DNA from: Anaerolineaceae bacterium UBA6105
GTDB lineage: Bacteria; Chloroflexota; Anaerolineae; Anaerolineales; Anaerolineaceae
Direction of reading: 5' to 3'
Assembly (NCBI GenBank): GCA_002423495.1
Contig: DIWN01000103.1
Coordinates: 1 to 13,628, forward strand
DNA: 13,628 nt
The notes under the pieces are model-generated. The model saw only the letters and a list, made by a program, of their open reading frames with translations, made no database searches and was not told where the DNA came from. The stretch's first letter is position 1; every line of letters starts with the position of its first letter. Shown piece after piece: positions 1-6,742 of the stretch. The translations under genes were made by a program, and so were the position numbers.

Positions 1-1433
1 GCCAGAAATTCCTGCGAGGGAGCGATCAGGGTTGCGCCTTCGCGGGCGGTTTTCAGGCTCACCGGATCGGACTTGCCAATAAGCTCCAGCTCTTCGGCAG
101 GGGGTGTAACCAGTTCAAGATTGAACTCCGGGTAGCGTTTGAGCTTCGCCCCCAGGATGCGTTTCACGGAGGCATCCACCTGCTGCGCGAAGACACTGTC
201 TTCCTGGTATTTGGCAGTAAAGGAATCCAGTGTTCTGCGGATGGTGGTAAAAGGATCAAGATCGCTCTTTGCCCAGAAATTATCGAGATAAAGCATATCA
301 TTTCCAGCCAGGAAAGCAGTGCGGGCGATATTGATTGGATCAAATTCATTGCCAGTTGGATCAAAGAAGAGCCGCACAGCCCGACTGCCCAGACTATCGC
401 TGATGGTCAATCCGCCAGCCTGGCGCCAGGCTGCAATTGGTTCCACGCTAAGTAACTGGGCCAGGGCTGCCTGGTCAAAACTGACTGGTTTGGTTGTGGC
501 GCGAATATTGCCTTGAAGTCCCTGGAAACGAATGTGCGACACCATGAAGCCATCTGCCTGCTGCAGTGGATCCTTCGCGCCTGCTACAGCCATAAAAGGC
601 GATAGTTCAATTTGCTTGAGCTGCTCAAGCGATTTCTGGATGGTGGACACTTCCTCCAGCGGCGGTCGGTCCGCGCCGCCAAGCCCAGGGAAGTGACGCG
701 CGATCACACTCATCTGCCCCCTGCTGCCGGTATGCAAGCCGGAGATGTAAGCCTGCGCCAGCAATCCTACCCAGTAGGGATCACCGCCAAAGGTCTCGGT
801 GCCGGCGTTCGCTGCCTGCAGGAGATCGCTGGTATCAACCACGTCCAGAGAAGGTCCCAGGTACAGGTTGAAACCCATGGCTGAAAGTTCCTGACCCAAA
901 GCCCGACCCACCTGCATGGCATTCTCCTCCGACCAGGTAGCGCCAATTGCCATGGGGTTTGGCAGTTGGGTGAGGTCCTGGAGGAACTGATCCTGCTTGC
1001 CAGTCTCATCTTTTTGTGAGATGCCAATATACAGCGGAACGTAAACAGGCAGGTCATGATCCTCTGGCGGAGAATTGTCTGGATAAATTACCGGTTGACT
1101 TTTCTGCCAGGCAAGCTCCTGGAGCTCTGCAATGAGTTCTCTGGTTGAGCTTGCCGTGTCTGTGCCGCTGAAATTATCGTGCGAACTGCTCAAGACCACG
1201 CCTCCAATGTGGTAGTCCTGTATCAGCTGAGCCAATGGGCTTTCGGGCGTAACATCCTTGCCATCGAAAGTGATTAAAAAGAGCTGCCCCACCTTTTCCG
1301 CTGGCGTCATCTCAGCCATCAAAGCATCAATGCTGCTTTGGGCAGTGACTGGTTCCGCGGGGAAAATAATTGCCAGCGGTTGCACCAGCAAACCCAGCGC
1401 AAACGCAAGCAGAAGCAGCTTTCGGGCTTTCAC
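1..1433 (-). CDS. Glycoside hydrolase family 3 N-terminal domain protein (partial, 3' end off window)
   Basis: At least 477 residues are visible; the C-terminus lies beyond base 1. I chose the GTG at 1433-1431 because a strong GGAGGG site sits just upstream inside the end of the preceding gene and because it opens a signal-peptide-like stretch (Lys/Arg, then a hydrophobic run to about residue 25). An early segment MTPAEKVGQLF is typical of the GH3 barrel. The family motif K-H-F-P-G-H-G appears as RHFPGLGG (His247), and TISDSLG (Asp346) fits the nucleophile position of NagZ-like beta-N-acetylhexosaminidases. The Asp-Ser-His acid/base loop of NagZ is not seen: ADRPP (Asp255) stands there, so the catalytic His seems absent. 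Probably exported, acting on cell-wall or environmental glycans. It follows the phosphodiesterase gene with one base between stop and start, so the two are likely cotranscribed. Family confident; activity and substrate uncertain. Confidence 0.85.
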   Translation of the reverse strand, partial: MKARKLLLLAFALGLLVQPLAIIFPAEPVTAQSSIDALMAEMTPAEKVGQLFLITFDGKDVTPESPLAQLIQDYHIGGVVLSSSHDNFSGTDTASSTRELIAELQELAWQKSQPVIYPDNSPPEDHDLPVYVPLYIGISQKDETGKQDQFLQDLTQLPNPMAIGATWSEENAMQVGRALGQELSAMGFNLYLGPSLDVVDTSDLLQAANAGTETFGGDPYWVGLLAQAYISGLHTGSRGQMSVIARHFPGLGGADRPPLEEVSTIQKSLEQLKQIELSPFMAVAGAKDPLQQADGFMVSHIRFQGLQGNIRATTKPVSFDQAALAQLLSVEPIAAWRQAGGLTISDSLGSRAVRLFFDPTGNEFDPINIARTAFLAGNDMLYLDNFWAKSDLDPFTTIRRTLDSFTAKYQEDSVFAQQVDASVKRILGAKLKRYPEFNLELVTPPAEELELIGKSDPVSLKTAREGATLIAPSQEFL

Positions 1434-1434
1434 C

Positions 1435-2187
1435 TTATCCCTCCAGGATCTGGCGGGCATGATAGGGGTCATTACAGATGATCATATCAACGCCACAAGA
1501 TTGCATGCGGAGCAAATCCTCTGGCGCATCTACCGTCCAAACATTCACTTTTTGCCCCAACTGATGCCTGGATTGCACCATCTTCGCTGAAACGTCACGG
1601 TGGTATGGGTGCAAATAATCGGCTTTAAAGCGCCTCCCAAAAAAACTGCGCATTGGCAGTCCAAGCAGCCCAGGCAGGGTCAGCAGACCGGTTCTGATTT
1701 CAGGCGCAAGGGATTTCGCGCGCAGAAGGTTGCGGATATTGAAAGAAGAAAGCAGTACAGAATCGCTGAGACCATGCTTTTTTACCAGGGCAACCACAAG
1801 ATCAGTCAGGTTATCTTTGGGAGTTTTGTAATTTTTGAGTTCAACGTTGATCAGAAATTTGCCGCCAAACTCAGCAAAGACCTCATCCAGCAAGGGAATG
1901 GGTTCGCCCTTGAATTTTGGGTCAAACCAACCCCCAGCATCCAGCTCACGCAAGGAATCATATGAGGCATCGCCAACCTTGCCATGCCCGTTGCTGGTGC
2001 GATCAAGAGTGTCGTCGTGAATGACCACCAATTTCTGATCAGCCGAGAGCATGACGTCGAGCTCTATACCATCCGCGCCATTTTCATAGGCCAGGCGGAA
2101 GGCAGCCAGTGTGTTCTCCGGGGCATTTGCAGAATCCCCACGATGGGCAAGAATGAGCGGAACGTGTTTCTTCGTGTCTGACATCAT
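1435..2187 (-). CDS. Glycerophosphodiester phosphodiesterase (GDPD/UgpQ type)
   Basis: About 250 residues, the usual size of a soluble bacterial GDPD. It hydrolyses glycerophosphodiesters released from phospholipid headgroups to glycerol 3-phosphate and an alcohol. Motifs in order: AHRGDS (His15, Arg16), PENT (Glu24), GIELDV (Glu42, Asp44 metal ligands), VVIHDDTLDRTSNG (His57), and later NVELKN; the C-terminus WTVDAPEDLLRM and the Asp-rich MIICNDP match the end of the TIM barrel. No signal peptide is visible, so it is probably cytoplasmic. The frame stays open to a GTG at 2205, but that stretch contains the TATAAT box, so ATG 2187 (or the adjacent ATG 2184) is the more likely start; no Shine-Dalgarno sequence precedes it, which suggests a leaderless mRNA. 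First gene of an operon with the GH3 gene. Confidence 0.95.
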   Translation of the reverse strand: MMSDTKKHVPLILAHRGDSANAPENTLAAFRLAYENGADGIELDVMLSADQKLVVIHDDTLDRTSNGHGKVGDASYDSLRELDAGGWFDPKFKGEPIPLLDEVFAEFGGKFLINVELKNYKTPKDNLTDLVVALVKKHGLSDSVLLSSFNIRNLLRAKSLAPEIRTGLLTLPGLLGLPMRSFFGRRFKADYLHPYHRDVSAKMVQSRHQLGQKVNVWTVDAPEDLLRMQSCGVDMIICNDPYHARQILEG

Positions 2188-2191
2188 CGCA

Positions 2192-2197
2192 ATTATA
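2192..2197 (-). promoter_or_regulatory. -10 box of the phosphodiesterase operon, leaderless type
   Basis: A perfect TATAAT on the minus strand. Counting about 7 bases on, transcription would start near 2185, right at the paired ATG codons 2187/2184. The -35 region (about 2215-2220) is poor. Confidence 0.6.
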
Positions 2198-2200
2198 GCA

Positions 2201-2229
2201 TGCACAGCTTTATCGCATCAGGTTATAAT
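2201..2229 (+). promoter_or_regulatory. Promoter of the ROK-like gene, near-leaderless
   Basis: A perfect TATAAT at 2224-2229 lies 17 bp after TGCACA (2201-2206, 4 of 6 matches to TTGACA). The expected start is near 2236, giving a leader of about 3 bases before ATG 2239. No ribosome binding site is present. It faces the divergent phosphodiesterase promoter within about 50 bp. Confidence 0.6.
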
Positions 2230-2238
2230 CCGACTATC

Positions 2239-3216
2239 ATGCCATTATCTGAACCAGTCCTTGCCTCGGCAAACAGCATCCTCGGTCTCAATCTCGATGG
2301 TGAGCGATTGCTGATCGTCTACGGCAGCCCCTCCGGCATGGTGCAGGAAAAATTTTCAGTAAGCATCCCCGCCAGCAAAAGTTTTCCGGCAATTCTCGAG
2401 CTTATAACAGCCTCTGCGGATCGCCTGCTTATGATCACGCAAGCCCAACACCTCCCCCTGCCAGACTGTGTTTCAGTTTCGGTCACCGGCAGTTATGATC
2501 CGCTTAGTGGCAGCCTCGAAAGCTCCCCTGATTTCCCGGAGTGGAAGTCGGAGCCCCTCAAATCCCAGCTTGGGCTGCGATTTAACCTGCCTGTTTTTGT
2601 TGAGCAGCGCCCCGTCGCGGGTTTAGTTGCTGAGATGCTTTTCAGCTCCGGCGACTTTGGCGGCACGCAGATGTATCTCGGTTTTCATCCTACCTTGCGC
2701 GCCAGTTTTTCCCTGAACGGGTCGATCTATCAAGGCCCGGGAGGCAGCGCCGGTGATATTGGCAAGATCTACACTTGCGACACGCCTGATCCGCGTCTGA
2801 ACCGCCTGTTGACCCTGAACGATTACCTGAGCCTGAATGGATTGGCTTCCGAGGCTCTTCGCACTCAGCCTTCGCATTGGGATCTCAACACAACAGGCAG
2901 CCAGGTGGTTCAGGCTGCAGCTGAGGGGGATCCCTACGCCATCGAACTTGTAGAACAAGCAGCGAAAATGCTTGGTGAAAATCTAGCTCCGCTGATCCAT
3001 TTGCTGCGTCCAAAGCAGATTACGATCGCCTATCCGTTCTCGCTCGTTGCTGGCGATTTCCTACCGCCCCTTCGCTCAGCTGCAGCGGCTGCAAGCGGGC
3101 TGGGTGGTTTGGAACTTCCTCAATTTCGCACCTCGCAATTTGGTCACCGCCAGCCAGAGCTTGAAGCTTTAGCCCCTTCAGTATCCGCCCTTCGCCTGCG
3201 CGCCAGCGGTCGTTAA
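2239..3216 (+). CDS. ROK-family (sugar kinase fold) protein, likely non-catalytic
   Basis: 325 residues from ATG 2239; an upstream in-frame start would place the -10 box inside the gene, so I rejected it. The layout is that of a ROK protein: an N-terminal LGLNLDGERLL strand-loop-strand (15-25), a middle stretch VSVTGSYDPLSGSL like the G-x-x-G-P-x-D-x-x-x-G of ROK kinases, LGLRFNLPVFVEQR (111-124), and GGSAGDIGK (168-176), the counterpart of G-x-A-G-E-I-G-H. The key residues differ: the ATP-loop pattern D-x-G-G-T is N-L-D-G-E, the catalytic Asp of E-N-D is Arg124, the zinc His after G-D-I-G is Lys, and the CxCGxxGC cluster is missing. No helix-turn-helix is seen at the N-terminus. Probably a sugar-binding or regulatory pseudokinase; it could alternatively be a very divergent active enzyme. 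Codon use looks like its neighbours. Confidence 0.72.
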   Translation: MPLSEPVLASANSILGLNLDGERLLIVYGSPSGMVQEKFSVSIPASKSFPAILELITASADRLLMITQAQHLPLPDCVSVSVTGSYDPLSGSLESSPDFPEWKSEPLKSQLGLRFNLPVFVEQRPVAGLVAEMLFSSGDFGGTQMYLGFHPTLRASFSLNGSIYQGPGGSAGDIGKIYTCDTPDPRLNRLLTLNDYLSLNGLASEALRTQPSHWDLNTTGSQVVQAAAEGDPYAIELVEQAAKMLGENLAPLIHLLRPKQITIAYPFSLVAGDFLPPLRSAAAAASGLGGLELPQFRTSQFGHRQPELEALAPSVSALRLRASGR

Positions 3217-3223
3217 AGGAAAA

Positions 3224-3245
3224 CAGGCAACGTTTCGGCTGCCTG
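3224..3245 (-). terminator. Hairpin between convergent genes, terminator for the minus-strand lipid operon
   Basis: CAGGCA (3224-3229) pairs perfectly with TGCCTG (3240-3245) around a 10-base loop. On the minus strand it is followed by TTTTCCTTT, a U-rich tail fitting termination of the gene ending at 3270. On the plus strand the tail is weak, though the hairpin may also protect the end of the ROK-like mRNA. Confidence 0.55.
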
Positions 3246-3269
3246 CTTAATCCCTGTTTTGTATTAAAC

Positions 3270-4118
3270 TTAAATTGTCAATCCAGAGGAGTTTTCCTGG
3301 ACTTTCTTTGCGTGATCTTTAGCTTTTTTCGCTGCTTTTTTCTCAACCTTACCCAGTTTTCTATCAGCCTGGGTTGAATTTTTCTCTTCCAACAGGCGGC
3401 GCTTGAGCGCCTCCCCGTCTTCGTATGCCAATTTGCTCCCAGTGGTAATGATCTGATAAATGTAATAGAGCAGGAAAAGGACAGCAAAAACCCCGAGCAC
3501 GAGCGTACCAAGGTTGACCGGAATCACCTGGGAGGCAATAGTAACATCAAACAAACTGCTGCCAGCGCCAACAAAATACACCACTGTGTTGAAAGCAATA
3601 ATAACCAGGCGCATTTCGGTCGGACCAATCTTTATGCTGGTCATCTCGAAAACTCCAGTTGCATGGGTCTTGAGAGAGACCTGCAGCATCAATAACAGCC
3701 AACCACAGAGCGCGATCAAGGTAACATCAAATCGTGCCATTCCAGAGAGTCCGATTCCAACAAAAACCAGGAGAGTGGTGAGTCCATCAATCGCGTGGTC
3801 AATGTAATAACCATAATTAGGGCGCGACATATTGCGGTAGCGCGCCAGGCTGCCATCCAGGCTGTCGCCAAACCAGTTAATCACAAATCCCAAACTCGCC
3901 ACGAACAACCACGGGTTGCTTTTTACAGTTGTCAATCCAACCAAGGCATAGGCCACTGCCGCCAACACCGAGCCAAGCAGACCCAACACGGTCAGCATGT
4001 CTGAGTTGACCCATTTTGGCATATTCCTGGCAAAAAAAGCCAGTGCCGGCCTTTCCAACGGTCCCAACAGAATGTCATTGGTACGTATATCTTTCTCAGT
4101 ACGGATTTTCTTTGCCAT
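3270..4118 (-). CDS. CDP-alcohol phosphatidyltransferase family membrane protein
   Basis: 282 residues from ATG 4118; a GTG at 4124 is in frame but lies within the GAGAGGTG ribosome binding site. The family signature D-x2-D-G-x2-A-R-x8-9-G-x3-D-x3-D is complete: Asp85, Asp88, Gly89, Ala92, Arg93, Gly103, Asp107, Asp111. Several hydrophobic membrane segments follow (about 46-62, 70-84, 113-135 and two nearer the C-terminus). Such enzymes transfer the phosphatidyl group from CDP-diacylglycerol to an alcohol such as glycerol phosphate or inositol phosphate, releasing CMP. The C-terminal 40 residues are rich in Lys and Glu (KKAAKKAKDHAKK) and would lie in the cytoplasm. The acceptor cannot be told from sequence. 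The ribosome binding site overlaps the stop codon of the upstream acyltransferase, so the two are cotranscribed. Confidence 0.92.
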   Translation of the reverse strand: MAKKIRTEKDIRTNDILLGPLERPALAFFARNMPKWVNSDMLTVLGLLGSVLAAVAYALVGLTTVKSNPWLFVASLGFVINWFGDSLDGSLARYRNMSRPNYGYYIDHAIDGLTTLLVFVGIGLSGMARFDVTLIALCGWLLLMLQVSLKTHATGVFEMTSIKIGPTEMRLVIIAFNTVVYFVGAGSSLFDVTIASQVIPVNLGTLVLGVFAVLFLLYYIYQIITTGSKLAYEDGEALKRRLLEEKNSTQADRKLGKVEKKAAKKAKDHAKKVQENSSGLTI

Positions 4119-4127
4119 AATCACCTC

Positions 4128-5048
4128 TCAGGTTAATTTTTCTACCACAGGTAAAACTTCAGGCCAGACCGGGTGCGGCATGCACCACTGGGACTGAGCC
4201 CTACGGATGAAATCTTCAGTTGGGCGCAGAACGCGCTCAGCGTTAAGCACGCTTTCTTCGACCAGGTCGTCTCTTTTCTCCATCAGGATCGGATCTGTCG
4301 CATCAACAAAATAGTCGCCATCCTCGCGACGGATCCCGCAAGCCACACGCACGGTAGCATTGGTCTCAAGCGCCAAACGCGTGTAAAAAACCGGCAATGC
4401 GGTTTCACGCCCAAAAAAGCGCAGGCGATACTTGGCATCTTCCCCCTCTGGGAGTGGTCGGTCCAGCCCTGTCACCACGCAATATCCCTCTTTCAGAGCT
4501 TTTCTTGCCTCCCGAAAGGATGAAAAGGAAATTGGATGGACGTTCATTCCTACAGCCTCACGCATGCGGTTTTGGGCTTTATAGGCATTATTGGGGTTGG
4601 GGTAAGAAAGTACATACGGGCGCAATCCCAACCAGGCCAGCGACATCCCAAACAGGTCATAATTTCCCAGGTGAGGACCCAGAAGAATGGTCGGTATTTT
4701 TCTTTCGATGATATCGCGCAGAGTTTCTTCTGCCCTGGGGGATAGGATTATCTTTTCAAAGCCTTCTTTGGGGTGCTGATAGTAATAAAAATATTCTGCT
4801 AAAGATAACACATCATTACGAATGGTTTCGCGGGTGCGCTCCTGCAGCTGAGACTTACTCATGTTCTCCCCGGAAATTACCCACTGGTTTGCCTCGATAT
4901 ATCGAACCAGCGAGCTATTGCGACGGGAAGCCAACACCGAGCCAATAAAATGCGCAAGATGATTTAATCCCTTAAGCCTGAAATTCTTACCAAGCCAGAG
5001 ACCGACTTCGATTGCCGCAGAATCCTCAAGAAAGGCTTTAAGTCCCAT
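4128..5048 (-). CDS. Lysophospholipid/lipid A-type acyltransferase, LpxL/HtrB family
   Basis: 306 residues, the usual length of the family. The acyltransferase motif H-x4-D is present in GPHLGNYDLF (His126, Asp131). The helical region RTRETIRNDVLSLAEYF before it and GLDRPLPEG followed by RFFGRETALP after it resemble the rest of the LpxL/HtrB/PatA fold. These enzymes move an acyl chain onto a membrane lipid such as lipid A or phosphatidylinositol mannoside at the inner face of the membrane; the N-terminus is only mildly hydrophobic, so membrane attachment looks peripheral. The phosphatidyltransferase downstream hints that the acceptor is a product of that enzyme, as in the actinobacterial PatA pairing, but this is inference. 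No clear ribosome binding site precedes ATG 5048; a TACAAT box lies 11 bases upstream. Confidence 0.9.
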   Translation of the reverse strand: MGLKAFLEDSAAIEVGLWLGKNFRLKGLNHLAHFIGSVLASRRNSSLVRYIEANQWVISGENMSKSQLQERTRETIRNDVLSLAEYFYYYQHPKEGFEKIILSPRAEETLRDIIERKIPTILLGPHLGNYDLFGMSLAWLGLRPYVLSYPNPNNAYKAQNRMREAVGMNVHPISFSSFREARKALKEGYCVVTGLDRPLPEGEDAKYRLRFFGRETALPVFYTRLALETNATVRVACGIRREDGDYFVDATDPILMEKRDDLVEESVLNAERVLRPTEDFIRRAQSQWCMPHPVWPEVLPVVEKLT

Positions 5049-5059
5049 GTCTATTCTTA

Positions 5060-5065
5060 ATTGTA
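5060..5065 (-). promoter_or_regulatory. Candidate -10 box of the lipid operon
   Basis: TACAAT on the minus strand puts the transcription start near 5053, about five bases before ATG 5048, a near-leaderless layout like the other minor-leader genes here. A good -35 box is not visible. Confidence 0.45.
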
Positions 5066-5082
5066 CTCTCTAATCTTAAAAA

Positions 5083-5094
5083 CACGTTAACGTG
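5083..5094. repeat. Perfect 12-bp palindrome upstream of the lipid operon
   Basis: CACGTTAACGTG reads the same on both strands. It falls about where the -35 of the acyltransferase promoter should be, so an operator is possible. On the minus strand it is followed by TTTTT, so it may instead be a weak terminator (only four base pairs with a TTAA loop) for the metal operon ending at 5135. Confidence 0.5.
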
Positions 5095-5134
5095 GATATA
5101 GTTGTGCTTCACGCCATTAATCAATCAGTAAATG

Positions 5135-5962
5135 TCAGGGCTTGGCATGAACTGACAGTTTTTTGTAGGCTGCGGCTGCCAGGTAACTCAGCGCTGCCAC
5201 CAGGATGATGACCGAACCAGCCTGCAGATTGAGTGCGAAAGCCAGGATTAAACCTGCAGCAGAAAACAACCAGCTGAGCCCAACGGAGAGCAACATCATG
5301 CCCTTCATGTCCTTCAGGAACAGGTTGGCAGTCGCCGGGGGAATGGTGAGCATTGCAATCACCATAATCAAGCCCACAACGCGCATCGCCACCACCACCG
5401 TCAGCCCAATCATGACCAGCATCATCAGGTACAACGCTGCCACCGGCAGGTTGCGAACGGTGGAGAAGGTTTCATCAAAAGAGATTGCCTGCAAACTGCG
5501 GTAAAAGAGCAGCACAAAAACGATCACTAGCAACGCCACCAGCGCCATTACCAGCAAATCCCCGCCAGAAACTGCCAGGAGGCTGCCAAACAGATAACTC
5601 ATGAGGTCTGCCTTGAAACCTGGCGTCAGGCTGACAAAAATGATTCCCACTGCCATGCCAATCGACCACATCACTCCGATCAGCGTGTCGGAGCGGGCTT
5701 TGGTGCGAAGGTGTACCACTCCCATCCCAAGCGCCGAGAGAATGCTGAAAAGGATTGCTCCCAGCATCGGGTCCTGTCCAAAATAGTAAGCCAGACCAAT
5801 CCCGCCGTATGCCGCATGCGCAATTCCACCGCCCAGGAAGACAATACGGTTCAGCACTACCAGGGTGCCAATCAAACCACAAACCACCCCCACCAGCAGG
5901 CTGGCGAACAGCGCGTTACGCATGAAGTCATAGGCAAATATGTTTTGAATGGTGTCAATCAT
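5135..5962 (-). CDS. znuB: Metal (zinc/manganese) ABC transporter permease, ABC-3 family
   Basis: 275 residues, nearly all hydrophobic, with about eight membrane segments. The pattern near the N-terminus, GTLVVLNRIVFLGGGIAHAAYGG (key residues Arg39, Gly44-46, His49), and the later RVVGLIMVIAMLTIPPATA are hallmarks of the ZnuB/MntB/TroC permease family; the loop after SFDETFSTV contacts the ATPase. It forms the inner-membrane channel of the transporter whose binding protein and ATPase are encoded just upstream. ATG 5962 lies inside the end of the ATPase gene (8-base overlap), which points to coupled translation. Zinc is preferred because of the His-rich loop in the partner binding protein and the Zur-like regulator, but manganese cannot be excluded. 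Confidence 0.93.
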   Translation of the reverse strand: MIDTIQNIFAYDFMRNALFASLLVGVVCGLIGTLVVLNRIVFLGGGIAHAAYGGIGLAYYFGQDPMLGAILFSILSALGMGVVHLRTKARSDTLIGVMWSIGMAVGIIFVSLTPGFKADLMSYLFGSLLAVSGGDLLVMALVALLVIVFVLLFYRSLQAISFDETFSTVRNLPVAALYLMMLVMIGLTVVVAMRVVGLIMVIAMLTIPPATANLFLKDMKGMMLLSVGLSWLFSAAGLILAFALNLQAGSVIILVAALSYLAAAAYKKLSVHAKP

Positions 5963-6734
5963 GGTTATCTTCTTCTTGATGAGACGGCAGAACCCGGTGC
6001 GGTAAACCGTGTGCCACTAGATCCACCGGGCATTCATAGGCAGTGCTCAACATTTCACTCGTGATCTCTTTTTGTCCGCCGTAAACCAGGCGCCGGTTGA
6101 CGCAACCAATCGTTTTGACATAGGTAGAAATCGCGGTCAAATCGTGCGAGATCAGCAGGATGGAAATGCTTTGGTTCAATTCCGCCAACAAATCATACAT
6201 CTTCGAGCTGGAGCGTGAATCCACGCTGGAAGTTGGCTCATCCAACATCAAAATCTTCGGTTCCGCCGCTAATGCCCGCGCAATTGTCACCCGCTGCCGC
6301 TGCCCGCCGGAAAGTTCATTAATCGGCCGTTTTGCCAGGTCCAGGATGTCCATCTGCCTCAGAGACCGCTCAACGATAGTTTTATCAGCATCTTTTAGAT
6401 AGAGGTTTTGCAGGAGGTGAGGTTTTAGCCGTCCCATGCTGACCACATCCCAAACTTTGATGGGAAACATCTTATTATCCTGCTGGATTTGGGGCACATA
6501 GCCGATGAAGTGGCGCCCCTTTTCCGGGCTGACGCCCATCACACGCACAGAACCGCGATCCGGCTTGATCAAACCCAAAATGACCTTGATCAGGGTGGTC
6601 TTTCCACCGCCGTTGGGTCCGATCAATCCAACGTAATCACCGGCATCCATCCTGAAGTTAACCGCCTCCAACACGCGGTCACTTTCGTAGCCAGCCCAAA
6701 CATCTTCAAGTTCTATTACTGCTTGCCCTGTCAA
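5955..6734 (-). CDS. znuC: Metal (zinc/manganese) ABC transporter ATP-binding protein
   Basis: 259 residues. All ABC ATPase motifs are intact: Walker A GPNGGGKTT (39-47), Q-loop PQ (81-82), signature LSGGQRQR (141-148), Walker B ILMLDEPTSSVD (161-172) and H-loop ISHD (His197). It powers import through the permease downstream. The start is a TTG at 6734: an AGGAGA site lies five bases upstream and overlaps the stop codon of the binding-protein gene, and no ATG gives the first beta strand (AVIELEDVWAGY). The C-terminal tail after residue 215 (CVNRRLVYGGQKEI, then a His-containing end) matches the metal-type subfamily. The last codons overlap the permease start. Confidence 0.95.
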   Translation of the reverse strand: MTGQAVIELEDVWAGYESDRVLEAVNFRMDAGDYVGLIGPNGGGKTTLIKVILGLIKPDRGSVRVMGVSPEKGRHFIGYVPQIQQDNKMFPIKVWDVVSMGRLKPHLLQNLYLKDADKTIVERSLRQMDILDLAKRPINELSGGQRQRVTIARALAAEPKILMLDEPTSSVDSRSSSKMYDLLAELNQSISILLISHDLTAISTYVKTIGCVNRRLVYGGQKEITSEMLSTAYECPVDLVAHGLPHRVLPSHQEEDNHD

Positions 6735-6742
6735 TTTTTCTC

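Noticed and set aside
767..1057. 96-codon minus-strand frame
   Set aside because: It is a shifted frame within the GH3 gene, which itself shows signal peptide and family motifs across this stretch.
1600..1965. 121-codon plus-strand frame opposite the phosphodiesterase gene
   Set aside because: Antisense shadow of a gene with intact catalytic motifs.
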